This document shows, one piece after another, positions 25,297-32,866 of a stretch of 33,204 nt of DNA; the first letter of the stretch is position 1; each line of letters begins with the position of its first letter. The position numbers and the translations under genes were made by a program. The stretch spans positions 101,481-134,684 of the forward strand of contig CP070755.1 in assembly GCA_020348885.1 (NCBI GenBank), in the 5' to 3' direction. This DNA comes from Candidatus Coatesiibacteriota bacterium (GTDB taxonomy: Bacteria; RBG-13-66-14; B26-G2; WVWN01; G020348885). The notes under the pieces were generated by a model. That model did not search any database, had not been told where the DNA came from, and saw only the letters and a list, made by a program, of their open reading frames with translations.

Positions 25297-26661
25297 CTAC
25301 GCGTCAAGGCCCAACTCCCGGGCCACCAACTCCATCCGTACGCCCCTACTCGCTTTAAGAAGAACGGTATCGCCTTCCTTAAGGAACGCGTCCAGGAACG
25401 CCCCCGTCTCCCCGTGTGTTTCGAAGGCGTAAGTTGTATCAGGTTCGAAACCGGCTTCGCGGGCCCCTTCGATAATTAACGCCCCGCCGGCGCCCAACCC
25501 CACGATAACGTCGATGCCATGTTCCAACGCGCGTTTACCCAAACGGCGATGTTCCTCGTCGGATATTTCCCCCATCTCCAACATCTCGCCCAGCACGGCC
25601 ACGGTACGGCGGCCCGAAGCCGCTTCGGCAAGCATATCCAGCGCTTCGGCGGCGGCCCGCGGCGACGAGTTGTAGCAATCAAGAACGTAAGTTACGCCGC
25701 CACGCTCGACGACCTCGGTTCGCATTTCGCCCGTTGGTACGGTACGGATTGCGTCCGCCGTCGTTTCGGCTTCTACGCCGAGCACTCCGGCGACCGCGGC
25801 GGCGGCCAAAGCGTTATAAACGTTGAAGCGGCCCGGTATGGGTAACTCGATCGGCGTCTCGCCGTTTAAAACGAAGAAAGACCCGGCGAAGCCCCTCGGT
25901 TCATAACGTGCCGCGAAGACATCGGCATCCCCCGAGAAACCGTACGAGACGGTCCGTACGCCATCCGGCCCGAGTTCCGGAACCCTGGCAAGCATCCCGT
26001 CGTCGGCGTTCCATATAACCGTCCCGTCGCTTTTTACGTACTCGAGTAGTTTCAGCTTCTCCTCCGCCACCGCTTCCACGCTCTTAAAGAACTCGATGTG
26101 GGTCGGCGCGACGCAAGTAAAGACGGCGACGCTCGGTGCAGCAACGGGCCCGAGTAATTCCATATCGCCTGGCGCACTGACGCCCAACTCCACGACGAGA
26201 ACCTCATCGTCGTTTTCCAGCGCAAGTATCGATAACGGAAGGCCGACCTCGGTATTGTAGTTCCCGGGGCTCGCGCAAACGTTATACGCCTGCGAGAGAA
26301 CGTGAGCGACGAAGTCCTTGGTCGTCGTCTTCCCGCAACTACCCGTTACGGCCACTACAGGGCCGGTAAAACGCGCCCTGCGCTCCGCGGCGAGGGCGAG
26401 GAACGCGGCGAGCGGGTCGTCCACCGTCACGAGCGGCACATCGACTTCGACTGGACGTGAGACCATAGCGGCCGCTGCCCCCGCTTCGGCGGCGGCGCCG
26501 GCGAAGTCGTGTCCGTCGACTCGTCCGCCCGGCAACGCCACGAACATATCGCCCGGCCGAACCGCCCGGGAGTCCACGGCGAAACCGCTTACCGCCGCGC
26601 TAGCGTCGCCGTCAACCCGGCCGTGTACGACCTCCGCGATGTATTTCAACGTGTAAACCAT
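25297..26661 (-). CDS. murF: UDP-MurNAc-tripeptide--D-Ala-D-Ala ligase MurF
   Basis: Adds D-Ala-D-Ala to the UDP-MurNAc-tripeptide, completing the cytoplasmic precursor. The 454-residue protein has the N-terminal substrate domain with VDSRAVRPGDMFVALPG (29-45), the ATP loop TGSCGKTTTKD (106-116), a middle motif NYNTEVGLPLSI, the C-terminal YNSSPRAAAEAL, and AVLGEMLEMG. This set fits MurF rather than MurE: there is no meso-diaminopimelate or lysine selectivity motif, and it has the MurF N-terminal pattern. It starts 4 nt after the ftsI stop. MurE, which normally comes between ftsI and murF, is absent here. Confidence 0.95.
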   Translation of the reverse strand: MVYTLKYIAEVVHGRVDGDASAAVSGFAVDSRAVRPGDMFVALPGGRVDGHDFAGAAAEAGAAAAMVSRPVEVDVPLVTVDDPLAAFLALAAERRARFTGPVVAVTGSCGKTTTKDFVAHVLSQAYNVCASPGNYNTEVGLPLSILALENDDEVLVVELGVSAPGDMELLGPVAAPSVAVFTCVAPTHIEFFKSVEAVAEEKLKLLEYVKSDGTVIWNADDGMLARVPELGPDGVRTVSYGFSGDADVFAARYEPRGFAGSFFVLNGETPIELPIPGRFNVYNALAAAAVAGVLGVEAETTADAIRTVPTGEMRTEVVERGGVTYVLDCYNSSPRAAAEALDMLAEAASGRRTVAVLGEMLEMGEISDEEHRRLGKRALEHGIDVIVGLGAGGALIIEGAREAGFEPDTTYAFETHGETGAFLDAFLKEGDTVLLKASRGVRMELVARELGLDA

Positions 26662-26665
26662 CGGA

Positions 26666-28786
26666 CTATCCGGCCGCGTCCGTTTCGCCAGTTTCTTCGT
26701 CGCTTTCCGAAAGAGCCGGTACTACCGGTTCCAGGTAACCCAACTCCAATGTGACTTCGCCCTTTATCGGACGGCCCGGCGCGGGACTCTGCGCTATGAC
26801 GTCGCCGCCTTCGCCGGAGATGGTAACGGCCGCGCCAGTCGGGGCGAGAAGCCGCATCGCATCTCGGAACGACTTCCCCTCGACGTCCGGCATTACCCCC
26901 AGCTCGCCCGAAAGCCGCAACTCCACCACGGAACACGGCCCCGTACCATTTATATACATATCGCTTACGGAACCGCCGGCGTCGGTTAACCGAACGCCGA
27001 AACCCCTCCCCGCTATCTCCGTAATCGCTTCTGACGGATCGGCGCCGTCGAACTTCGGTATTCTCGTCTCCCACTTCGTAGGCGGGGGTTCGTTGTATGT
27101 CGGCGTCCCGGTAGGCGGAACCTTGAGCGACGGGAGTATGTCCTCGGCTATCCTCGCGAAAACGGGCGCCGCGACCTTACCGCCGAAGAACTCACCCCTC
27201 GGCCTGAAAATGACCACGACTATAACGACCTCCGGTTTATCGACCGGGACGATTCCGACGAAGGACGCGTTATAAACGCCTTTAAGGTAACCGCGGCCGT
27301 CGGCGCGGCCCACCTGGGAAGTCCCCGTTTTACCGGCGACGCGGTAACCTTCGACGACGGCCAACTCACCGCCGCCTCGAACGACGGTCTGCTCCATCAT
27401 CAAGCGCACCTTACGGGCGACCTCGGGCGAAAGTACTTCGCGTTCGACCGTCGGCTCGAAACGATAAGCTTCGGCCCCCGTATCGTCCAGAACGGAACGA
27501 ACCAACATCGGCCGCATTAAACGACCGCCGTTTGCCAGCACGGAGACGGCCAAAGCCATCTGGAGGGGCGTAATCCCGAAACCCTGCCCAAAGGACGCGT
27601 ACGCGCGGCCGACGGGGTATTTCACCCGCTCGTAATCTAGAAGACCGCGACTTTCACCGGGTAAATTTATCCCCGTCGGCGCCCCGAAACCGAAGAGTTC
27701 CAGGTACTCAAACGTCCGCAAACTACCCAAGCAATTCGAAATCTTCACGATACCGATGTTACTTGAGTAAGCGATTATGTCCTCGACCGAAAGCGCCGCG
27801 TCCAACGGCCGTAAATCGGTTATCGTATAACCGGATATCGTTATCTTTTTACTTACGTCGAACTCGTCGCCGACCCGGACGACGCCCTCCTCGAGCGCCG
27901 CCGCGGCGATGAACGGCTTTATCGTCGAACCGGGTTCGTATAGATACGATACCGCGTTGTTTCGCCAGTGCTCGGGCTTGTACTCGTTATACCTGTTCGG
28001 ATCGTAGTTGGGATAAGACGCCATCGCAAGTACCTCGCCGGTGGCGGGACGCATTATTACAACGGCGCCGGCAGCCGCCCGGTGCTTCTCGACCGCGCGG
28101 GCGAGTTCTCGTTCCGCCACGTGCTGGCACCATTTATCGATAGTCAGAACGCACGAAAGCCCGTGGAGCGGCGGGACATACGTTTCGGTCAACACGGGTA
28201 GTTGGCGACCGACTGCGTCGCCGACGCCCTCGGAAACTCCCGGTAACCCCTCGAGGTACTGGTTAAGCCCGCGTTCGGCACCGGCGAGAGAACCGTCACG
28301 GCGCCCGACGTACCCGAGGACGTGGCACGCCAGTTCCTCCTCAGGATAAACCCGAAGCGTTCCCGGTTCCGCAAAGACGCCGGCGAGCCGAAGCTCCATT
28401 ATCCGCTCGCCGACCTCCGGCGTTAGTTCCCGCCCTAGCCATTCACTCTTACGGTTCGATTCGAATTTCGCCAAAACCTTCGACGGTTCGACACCTAGTA
28501 TCTCAGCGACCTTTTCGGCGTTCTCCTTTTTATTCCTAACCAATCCGGGAATACAATAAACCGAGACCACGTCCTCGTTCACTGCCAGGGGGTGGCCGTT
28601 CCGGTCGTAAATCACGCCCCGGACCGCCGGGATGCGTTCCCGGTCCATCGACTGCTCCCGGGCCAACTCGGCGTAGAAGTGGTTCTCGATCACCTGTAGC
28701 CAGAACAGACGTCCGACGGCCGCGGCGAAGAAGACCGTTAAAGCGGCGTAGATTACGAACAAACGTATTTTTCGTCCCGCGGCCAA
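26666..28786 (-). CDS. ftsI: Septal penicillin-binding protein FtsI with PASTA-like C-terminus
   Basis: Class B transpeptidase that crosslinks septal peptidoglycan. The 706-residue protein has an N-terminal membrane anchor (residues 9-31), a pedestal domain (RGVIYDRNGHPLA, 57-69), and the transpeptidase domain with S287-T-I-K290, S341-S-N343 and K486-T-G488. A Pro/Thr-rich linker (555-572) leads to a PASTA domain at about 630-684 and a more degenerate PASTA-like unit at 576-626, so the layout resembles SpoVD/Pbp2x-type proteins. It starts with TTG at 28786 behind AAGGAG, which overlaps the ftsL stop. Confidence 0.95.
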   Translation of the reverse strand: MAAGRKIRLFVIYAALTVFFAAAVGRLFWLQVIENHFYAELAREQSMDRERIPAVRGVIYDRNGHPLAVNEDVVSVYCIPGLVRNKKENAEKVAEILGVEPSKVLAKFESNRKSEWLGRELTPEVGERIMELRLAGVFAEPGTLRVYPEEELACHVLGYVGRRDGSLAGAERGLNQYLEGLPGVSEGVGDAVGRQLPVLTETYVPPLHGLSCVLTIDKWCQHVAERELARAVEKHRAAAGAVVIMRPATGEVLAMASYPNYDPNRYNEYKPEHWRNNAVSYLYEPGSTIKPFIAAAALEEGVVRVGDEFDVSKKITISGYTITDLRPLDAALSVEDIIAYSSNIGIVKISNCLGSLRTFEYLELFGFGAPTGINLPGESRGLLDYERVKYPVGRAYASFGQGFGITPLQMALAVSVLANGGRLMRPMLVRSVLDDTGAEAYRFEPTVEREVLSPEVARKVRLMMEQTVVRGGGELAVVEGYRVAGKTGTSQVGRADGRGYLKGVYNASFVGIVPVDKPEVVIVVVIFRPRGEFFGGKVAAPVFARIAEDILPSLKVPPTGTPTYNEPPPTKWETRIPKFDGADPSEAITEIAGRGFGVRLTDAGGSVSDMYINGTGPCSVVELRLSGELGVMPDVEGKSFRDAMRLLAPTGAAVTISGEGGDVIAQSPAPGRPIKGEVTLELGYLEPVVPALSESDEETGETDAAG

Positions 28787-28793
28787 AGGTTGG

Positions 28794-29114
28794 CTACTCC
28801 TTGATAATGATTATCTCGCCCTTCTCCGGCGGGCGCATACCGAGTTTCTCCCTGGCGGTTTTCCCGACCTGTTCCAATGACCGGCGTCGATAAAGCTCCG
28901 TCTTAAGCGACGTGGTTTCCTTCTCCAGTTCGGCGAGAAAACGGCGGTTACGCTCCACCTTATAGTTAACCTCGAGCAACGTAACGTACTGCCACAGGTA
29001 AAGTACCGCAAGGGCCGCAACGCCTACGGCTATTACTACCGCGCGGCGGAACCGCCCGTTCCGTTTTGTAGAACCGGTGTCCCTCTCGTTATACCGACGC
29101 CGAAATATACCCAT
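28794..29114 (-). CDS. ftsL: Cell division protein FtsL
   Basis: A 106-residue bitopic protein with a basic cytoplasmic tail (RRRYNERDTGSTKRNGRFRR), one membrane helix (about residues 24-42) and a coiled coil (43-85), ending in a KLGMRPPEKGEIIII segment typical of FtsL/DivIC. It joins FtsQ/FtsB to the FtsW-FtsI synthase. Its small size and place between rsmH and ftsI support FtsL. The TAG of rsmH and a GGAG ribosome site overlap just before the ATG. Confidence 0.93.
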   Translation of the reverse strand: MGIFRRRYNERDTGSTKRNGRFRRAVVIAVGVAALAVLYLWQYVTLLEVNYKVERNRRFLAELEKETTSLKTELYRRRSLEQVGKTAREKLGMRPPEKGEIIIIKE

Positions 29115-29119
29115 CGCTC

Positions 29120-30043
29120 CTATAACCTCTCGGCGGCTCTCAATCGCGCCGACCGGGCGGCGGGATTCACTGATATTTCCTCTCTCGACGGTTTAATCAC
29201 CCGTTTTTGGACGAGTTCCAATAACCCCTCGTCGACGGCCCGTCGGAAACGTTCCTTCGCGATACGGTCCTCCAGAGAGTGATAGCTGATGATAAAAATA
29301 CGGCCGCCCGGCGCGAGCAAGTCCACGGCCGCGGGGAGGCCGGTTTCCAACGCGCCCAATTCGTCGTTCACGTAGATACGAAGCGCCTGGAAGACCCTGG
29401 TCGCGGGGTGGCGCCGGCCCACTCCCGGCGCGACCCCCGCCAATATCTCTACGAGGTCGCTCGTGGTTGCTATAGGTACGGTCCGTCGGGCTTTCGTTAT
29501 GGCGCTCGCTATCGCCTTCGCCGAACGTTCCTCGCCGAAGCGGTAAAAAACATCGGCGAGCTCGTCCTCGAGGAGCGTGTTGACGACCGTCGCCGCAGTA
29601 ACGCCGGCGGACGTGTCGGCGCGCATGTCCAACGGGCCGTCGACGGTAAACGAAAAGCCCCTAGCCGGGTCGGCGATCTGGTCGGCGGAAAGCCCCAGAT
29701 CCAACAATACGTTGGCGGCCCGTCCTCGGTAATCGGCGAGAAGCTCCGCCGAGTCGGCGAAGTTACCGTAAACGTAGCGGACTCGGTCGCCGAACCCGGC
29801 CAAAACCGACCGCGCACGGTCCAACGCTTTTCTATCTCGGTCTAGACCAATATAAGCGTTATCGGCAGGTAAAACACGTAGGAAAGCCCGGGCGTGCCCG
29901 CCGCCGTTAAGGGTCAAATCAACGAAAACCGCGCCCGGGCGCGTTACGAGCATATCGACTATTTCGTCCACCAGTACCGGTACGTGACGGGAAACAAAGT
30001 CCCCCTCGCGTTCGGCGTTCGTAGCTGCGGCCGGCGCGTACAT
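29120..30043 (-). CDS. rsmH: 16S rRNA (cytosine-1402 N4)-methyltransferase RsmH
   Basis: SAM-dependent methyltransferase (MraW) that modifies C1402 in the ribosomal P site. The 307-residue protein has SRHVPVLVDEIVDML, the SAM loop DLTLNGGGHARAFL, LLDLGLSADQI, the small inserted helical domain, and ISYHSLEDRIAKERFR, then VNPAARSARLRAAERL at the end. The ATG at 30043 is preceded by a strong GAGGAGG. It is the second gene of the cluster, after mraZ. Confidence 0.97.
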   Translation of the reverse strand: MYAPAAATNAEREGDFVSRHVPVLVDEIVDMLVTRPGAVFVDLTLNGGGHARAFLRVLPADNAYIGLDRDRKALDRARSVLAGFGDRVRYVYGNFADSAELLADYRGRAANVLLDLGLSADQIADPARGFSFTVDGPLDMRADTSAGVTAATVVNTLLEDELADVFYRFGEERSAKAIASAITKARRTVPIATTSDLVEILAGVAPGVGRRHPATRVFQALRIYVNDELGALETGLPAAVDLLAPGGRIFIISYHSLEDRIAKERFRRAVDEGLLELVQKRVIKPSREEISVNPAARSARLRAAERL

Positions 30044-30067
30044 AGGCCTCCTCGGGCCGTATTATGG

Positions 30068-30571
30068 TTAAAACCTTATATCGAAGTCCTCGACCACTTC
30101 CTCGAACCGGTCGAGGGTAAGGCGCTCGTACTCTTCCCAAATCTCGGCGGCCCATATCTCCAAGCGGTTGTAAACACCGGCGATTACTACCTCCGAGTCC
30201 AGGCGGGCGTATCGACGCAGGTTCGGCGGTATCGTTATACGCCCCTGTTTATCGGGCTTACACGTTACCGCGTTGGAAAAGATAGCGCGCGTGAACGACC
30301 GGGCTCGTGCTTCCATAACCGAAAGGTTATTAATCTGCCGTTCGACGACCTCGCGCCAGTACTCGTACGGGAAGGCGAACAGGGCGTTATCGAAACCGAC
30401 GGTGAGTTGGAAGCTGTCTATATCGTCGGCGGCGACGACGCCTCGGCGGAACGGCGCGGGAATCGCGACCCGTCCTTTCTCGTCCAACGAGTACCGGAAC
30501 TGGCCGTTGAAGCCGTAATTCCGGGAATTTCCGGCAACGTCCGAACCGCTGTTTTCGGTTTCGTCGGTCAT
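30068..30571 (-). CDS. mraZ: Transcriptional regulator MraZ
   Basis: DNA-binding protein of the SpoVT/AbrB fold that forms rings and represses the dcw promoter. The 167-residue product has the two swapped repeats DEKGRVAIPAPFR and DKQGRITIPPNLR. It has an N-terminal polar extension of about 20 residues compared with common forms. The ATG is at 30571, with only a weak ribosome site. Three TGTGGG repeats upstream are the expected binding site, so autoregulation of the whole cluster is likely. Confidence 0.96.
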   Translation of the reverse strand: MTDETENSGSDVAGNSRNYGFNGQFRYSLDEKGRVAIPAPFRRGVVAADDIDSFQLTVGFDNALFAFPYEYWREVVERQINNLSVMEARARSFTRAIFSNAVTCKPDKQGRITIPPNLRRYARLDSEVVIAGVYNRLEIWAAEIWEEYERLTLDRFEEVVEDFDIRF

Positions 30572-30604
30572 ATATAAACGTTCACGCGCGTCTAACTAGA
30601 GCTA

Positions 30605-30630
30605 CCCACAATTACCCACAATTCCCCACA
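30605..30630 (-). promoter_or_regulatory. MraZ operator: three direct repeats
   Basis: On the minus strand TGTGGG occurs three times at exact 10-bp spacing (30630-30625, 30620-30615, 30610-30605). This fits the known MraZ-binding pattern of three TGGG-type repeats spaced one helical turn apart. The repeats lie at the transcription start of the promoter just upstream, a position suited to repression. Confidence 0.88.
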
Positions 30631-30635
30631 CGGTC

Positions 30636-30664
30636 ATTTTCGCAAATCCCTTCTAGGCTGTCAA
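30636..30664 (-). promoter_or_regulatory. Promoter of the dcw cluster (PmraZ)
   Basis: On the minus strand a perfect -35 TTGACA (30664-30659) and a -10 GAAAAT (30641-30636), 17 bp apart. TGC directly before the -10 acts as an extended -10 element. The start would be near 30629, at the edge of the MraZ repeats. Confidence 0.75.
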
Positions 30665-30777
30665 GGAAAAAATACGAAAAAAAGCACTTCGGTTTTATGC
30701 ATAACATATTCGTATATATGGTATATTAGATTGCCTCACGGGCGATAAACGATTTCGGCGTCTACGGCATTTCTACG

Positions 30778-30806
30778 TTGCAACCATCCTCCGAATTTGT
30801 TATAAA
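30778..30806 (+). promoter_or_regulatory. Promoter of the acyl-CoA dehydrogenase/etf operon
   Basis: A -35 TTGCAA (30778-30783) and a -10 TATAAA (30801-30806) are 17 bp apart. The start near 30813 leaves a leader of about 110 nt before the ATG at 30926. Confidence 0.65.
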
Positions 30807-30816
30807 TAGCGAAAAC

Positions 30817-30876
30817 TTTCACAAACTCTGGCGGGGGTGAAACGCAGCCTCCGAGTTATCAATCGGAAACGCTCGG
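30817..30876 (+). other. Structured 5' leader of the acyl-CoA dehydrogenase mRNA
   Basis: Two hairpins are possible: TTTCAC/GTGAAA (30817-30822 with 30837-30842, 14-nt loop) and CCGAG/CTCGG (30851-30855 with 30872-30876). A G-run precedes the first closing arm. No known riboswitch core could be matched, so a regulatory role is only suggested by leader length and pairing. Confidence 0.35.
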
Positions 30877-30925
30877 AAAATTTACGCGGATTATCGAAAC
30901 ACCTTATTTATGAGAGGATTATGAT

Positions 30926-32071
30926 ATGTCCTGTTTCCTGGACGATTAGGTTCTAGCGCTCCAGCGCGAGGTTCGCAAGTTCGCCGCTAAAGAGTTTGCG
31001 CCCCGGGCCGCCGAGTTGGACCGTACCGGCGAATTCCCTCGCGAGAACGTTGCGAAACTCGGCGAGATGGGCCTTCTCGGGATGGTCATCGGCGAGGAAT
31101 ACGGCGGCGCCGAATTCGGCGCCGTCGCCTTGGCCGTCGCAATCGAAGAAGTCAGCTATGCGTGTTCCTCCACCGGTTTAATCATGTCGGTTAACAACTC
31201 GCTGATGGGATTGCCTATCTACCTTTACGGAAACGACCACTTGAAGGATACGTATCTCAGGCGGCTCATTACCGGCGAGATTATAGGCGCCTTCGCCCTG
31301 ACCGAACCCGGCGCGGGGAGCGACGCCGTAAGCATCGCTACCACCGCCGTCCGCGACGGCGACGAATACGTACTCAATGGAACCAAACGTTTCATCTCTA
31401 ACGCCGAAGTGGCCCAGGTCTTTCTCGTTTTCGCCGTTACCGACAAAGAAAAACGAGCGAAGGTCATTACAGCCTTCATCGTCGACCGCGATACCCCCGG
31501 TTTCGAGGTCGGAAAACACGAGGAAATGATGGGCGTGCGGGCCACAGGTACCTGCGAACTGAGTTTCGAGGACTGCCGCGTACCGGTCGAACACGTTTTA
31601 GGCGACGTAGACCAAGGCTTCATTCTGGGTATGAAGCTACTCGACAACAGCCGCATCGGCATAGGCGCCCAGTCGGTCGGTATCGCCCAACATGCTCTCG
31701 ATTTAGCAGTTCAATACTCGAAAGAACGGAAGCAGTTCGGTAAACCCATCTGCGAGTTCGAGATGGTCCAGGATATGCTCGCAACGTGCGCGGCGAAAGT
31801 GGCGGCGGCAAGACATCTGGTTTTGCATGCCGCGTACCTGAAGGACGAGGGTACGAAGAAAATTACGCGGGAAGCGGCGATGGCCAAGTACTACGCATCC
31901 GAGATCGCAAACGACGTAACCCACGCGTGCCTACAAATCCACGGCGGCTACGGCTACTCGAAGGAATACGATATCGAACGGCTTTATCGCGACGCGAAAG
32001 TTCTCGAAATATACGAGGGTACGACCCAAATTCAGAAGATAGTAATCGCGAGGAGCCTGTTGGAAGAATAG
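30926..32071 (+). CDS. Acyl-CoA dehydrogenase, interrupted by an in-frame TAG at codon 8
   Basis: FAD enzyme that makes the first double bond in acyl-CoA and passes electrons to EtfAB. From ATG 30926 (behind AGAGGA, 7 nt away) the frame spans 381 codons, the usual family size, but codon 8 (30947-30949) is TAG. Family-like sequence resumes at once (VLALQREVRKFAAKEFAPRAAELDRTGEFP), so the N-terminal helix straddles the stop. Family members often have Glu-Gln there, so CAG to TAG is the simplest change. The rest is intact: FALTEPGAGSDA, GTKRFISNAEV, the FAD segment RKQFGKPICEFEMVQ, and the catalytic-base region LEIYEGTTQIQ near the C-terminus. The next usable start is TTG at 31016, with no ribosome site, giving 351 residues and losing the first helix. 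It could be a true nonsense mutation, read through, or a sequence error. Confidence 0.85.
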
Positions 32072-32086
32072 ATAGGAAGGTAAACG

Positions 32087-32857
32087 ATGAGAATCCTCCT
32101 CTGCGTAAAACAGACCTTCGACACCGAAGCGAAAATCAAGCCGACCGCCGACGGCAAGTCCGTCGAAAGGGAGGGCATAACCCTTGTGCTCAACCCGTAC
32201 GATGAGTACGCCGTCGAGGAAGCGCTCCGGATAAAGGAGCGGCTCGGCGATGTAGAGACGGTCGCGCTGACCGTCGGGCCGCCGTCGGCACTCGAGGCCA
32301 TCCACTCTTGCTACGCGATGGGCGTGGACGAAGGCGCCCACGTCGTCGGCGACGATCTTATCAGTTTGGACCCGTACGTAACCGCCGAACTGCTGGCGGC
32401 GGCGATCGCAAAGCTCGGTGACTTCGAAATCACCTTCTGCGGCCGAAGCGCCGTAGACGACGAGGCCCAAGCCGTACCAGCGTATCTTGCTGAAAAATTG
32501 GGACTTCCGATAATTACATCGGTAACGAAGCTGGACATCGACGGCGGCGGAGGTTTCGTTACGGCGATCCGTGACGTCGAAGGCGGCAAGGAAACCCTCA
32601 AGGTCCCGTTCCCGGTCGCCCTTACGGCGCAGAAGGGGCTTAACGAACCGCGTTATCCGTCGATACTCGGGATCCGGAAAGCGAAGAAACGGGACGCGCA
32701 AACGTTTACGCCCGCAGAACTGGACGTCGATTTGGCGCCGAAAGCGATTACGACGAACGTGGAACTCCCTTCGAAACGGGAGGCCGGGCGGATAATCGAA
32801 GGCGACGCCGCCGAAGCGGCAAAGGAACTAGCGGAGATAATCTCCGGGGACCTATAG
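32087..32857 (+). CDS. etfB: Electron transfer flavoprotein beta subunit
   Basis: The 256-residue protein has the EtfB N-terminus MRILLCVKQTFDTEAKI, NPYDEYAVEEALRIKE, the AMGVDEGAHV region, CGRSAVDDEAQAVPAYLAEKLGLPIITSV and the recognition-loop segment LNEPRYPSILGIRKAKK. With EtfA it carries electrons from acyl-CoA dehydrogenases to the quinone pool or another acceptor. It lies 15 nt after the dehydrogenase, with an AGGAAGG ribosome site, so the genes form one operon. Confidence 0.96.
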   Translation: MRILLCVKQTFDTEAKIKPTADGKSVEREGITLVLNPYDEYAVEEALRIKERLGDVETVALTVGPPSALEAIHSCYAMGVDEGAHVVGDDLISLDPYVTAELLAAAIAKLGDFEITFCGRSAVDDEAQAVPAYLAEKLGLPIITSVTKLDIDGGGGFVTAIRDVEGGKETLKVPFPVALTAQKGLNEPRYPSILGIRKAKKRDAQTFTPAELDVDLAPKAITTNVELPSKREAGRIIEGDAAEAAKELAEIISGDL

Positions 32858-32866
32858 GGAGTATAA

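Larger units (their letters stand above)
30572..30925. other. Divergent regulatory region between mraZ and the acyl-CoA dehydrogenase operon
   Basis: A 354-bp non-coding stretch. It holds the mraZ operator and promoter on the minus strand, a promoter and a structured-looking leader on the plus strand, and between them an AT-rich block (30665-30730) with poly-A runs that could act as UP elements. No RNA gene or small coding frame was recognised. Confidence 0.85.

Noticed and set aside
30947-30949. TAG as a sign of global stop-codon reassignment
   Set aside because: TAG closes 12 of the 28 visible gene ends, including infC 2 nt before rpmI and this gene itself, so it is a normal stop here.
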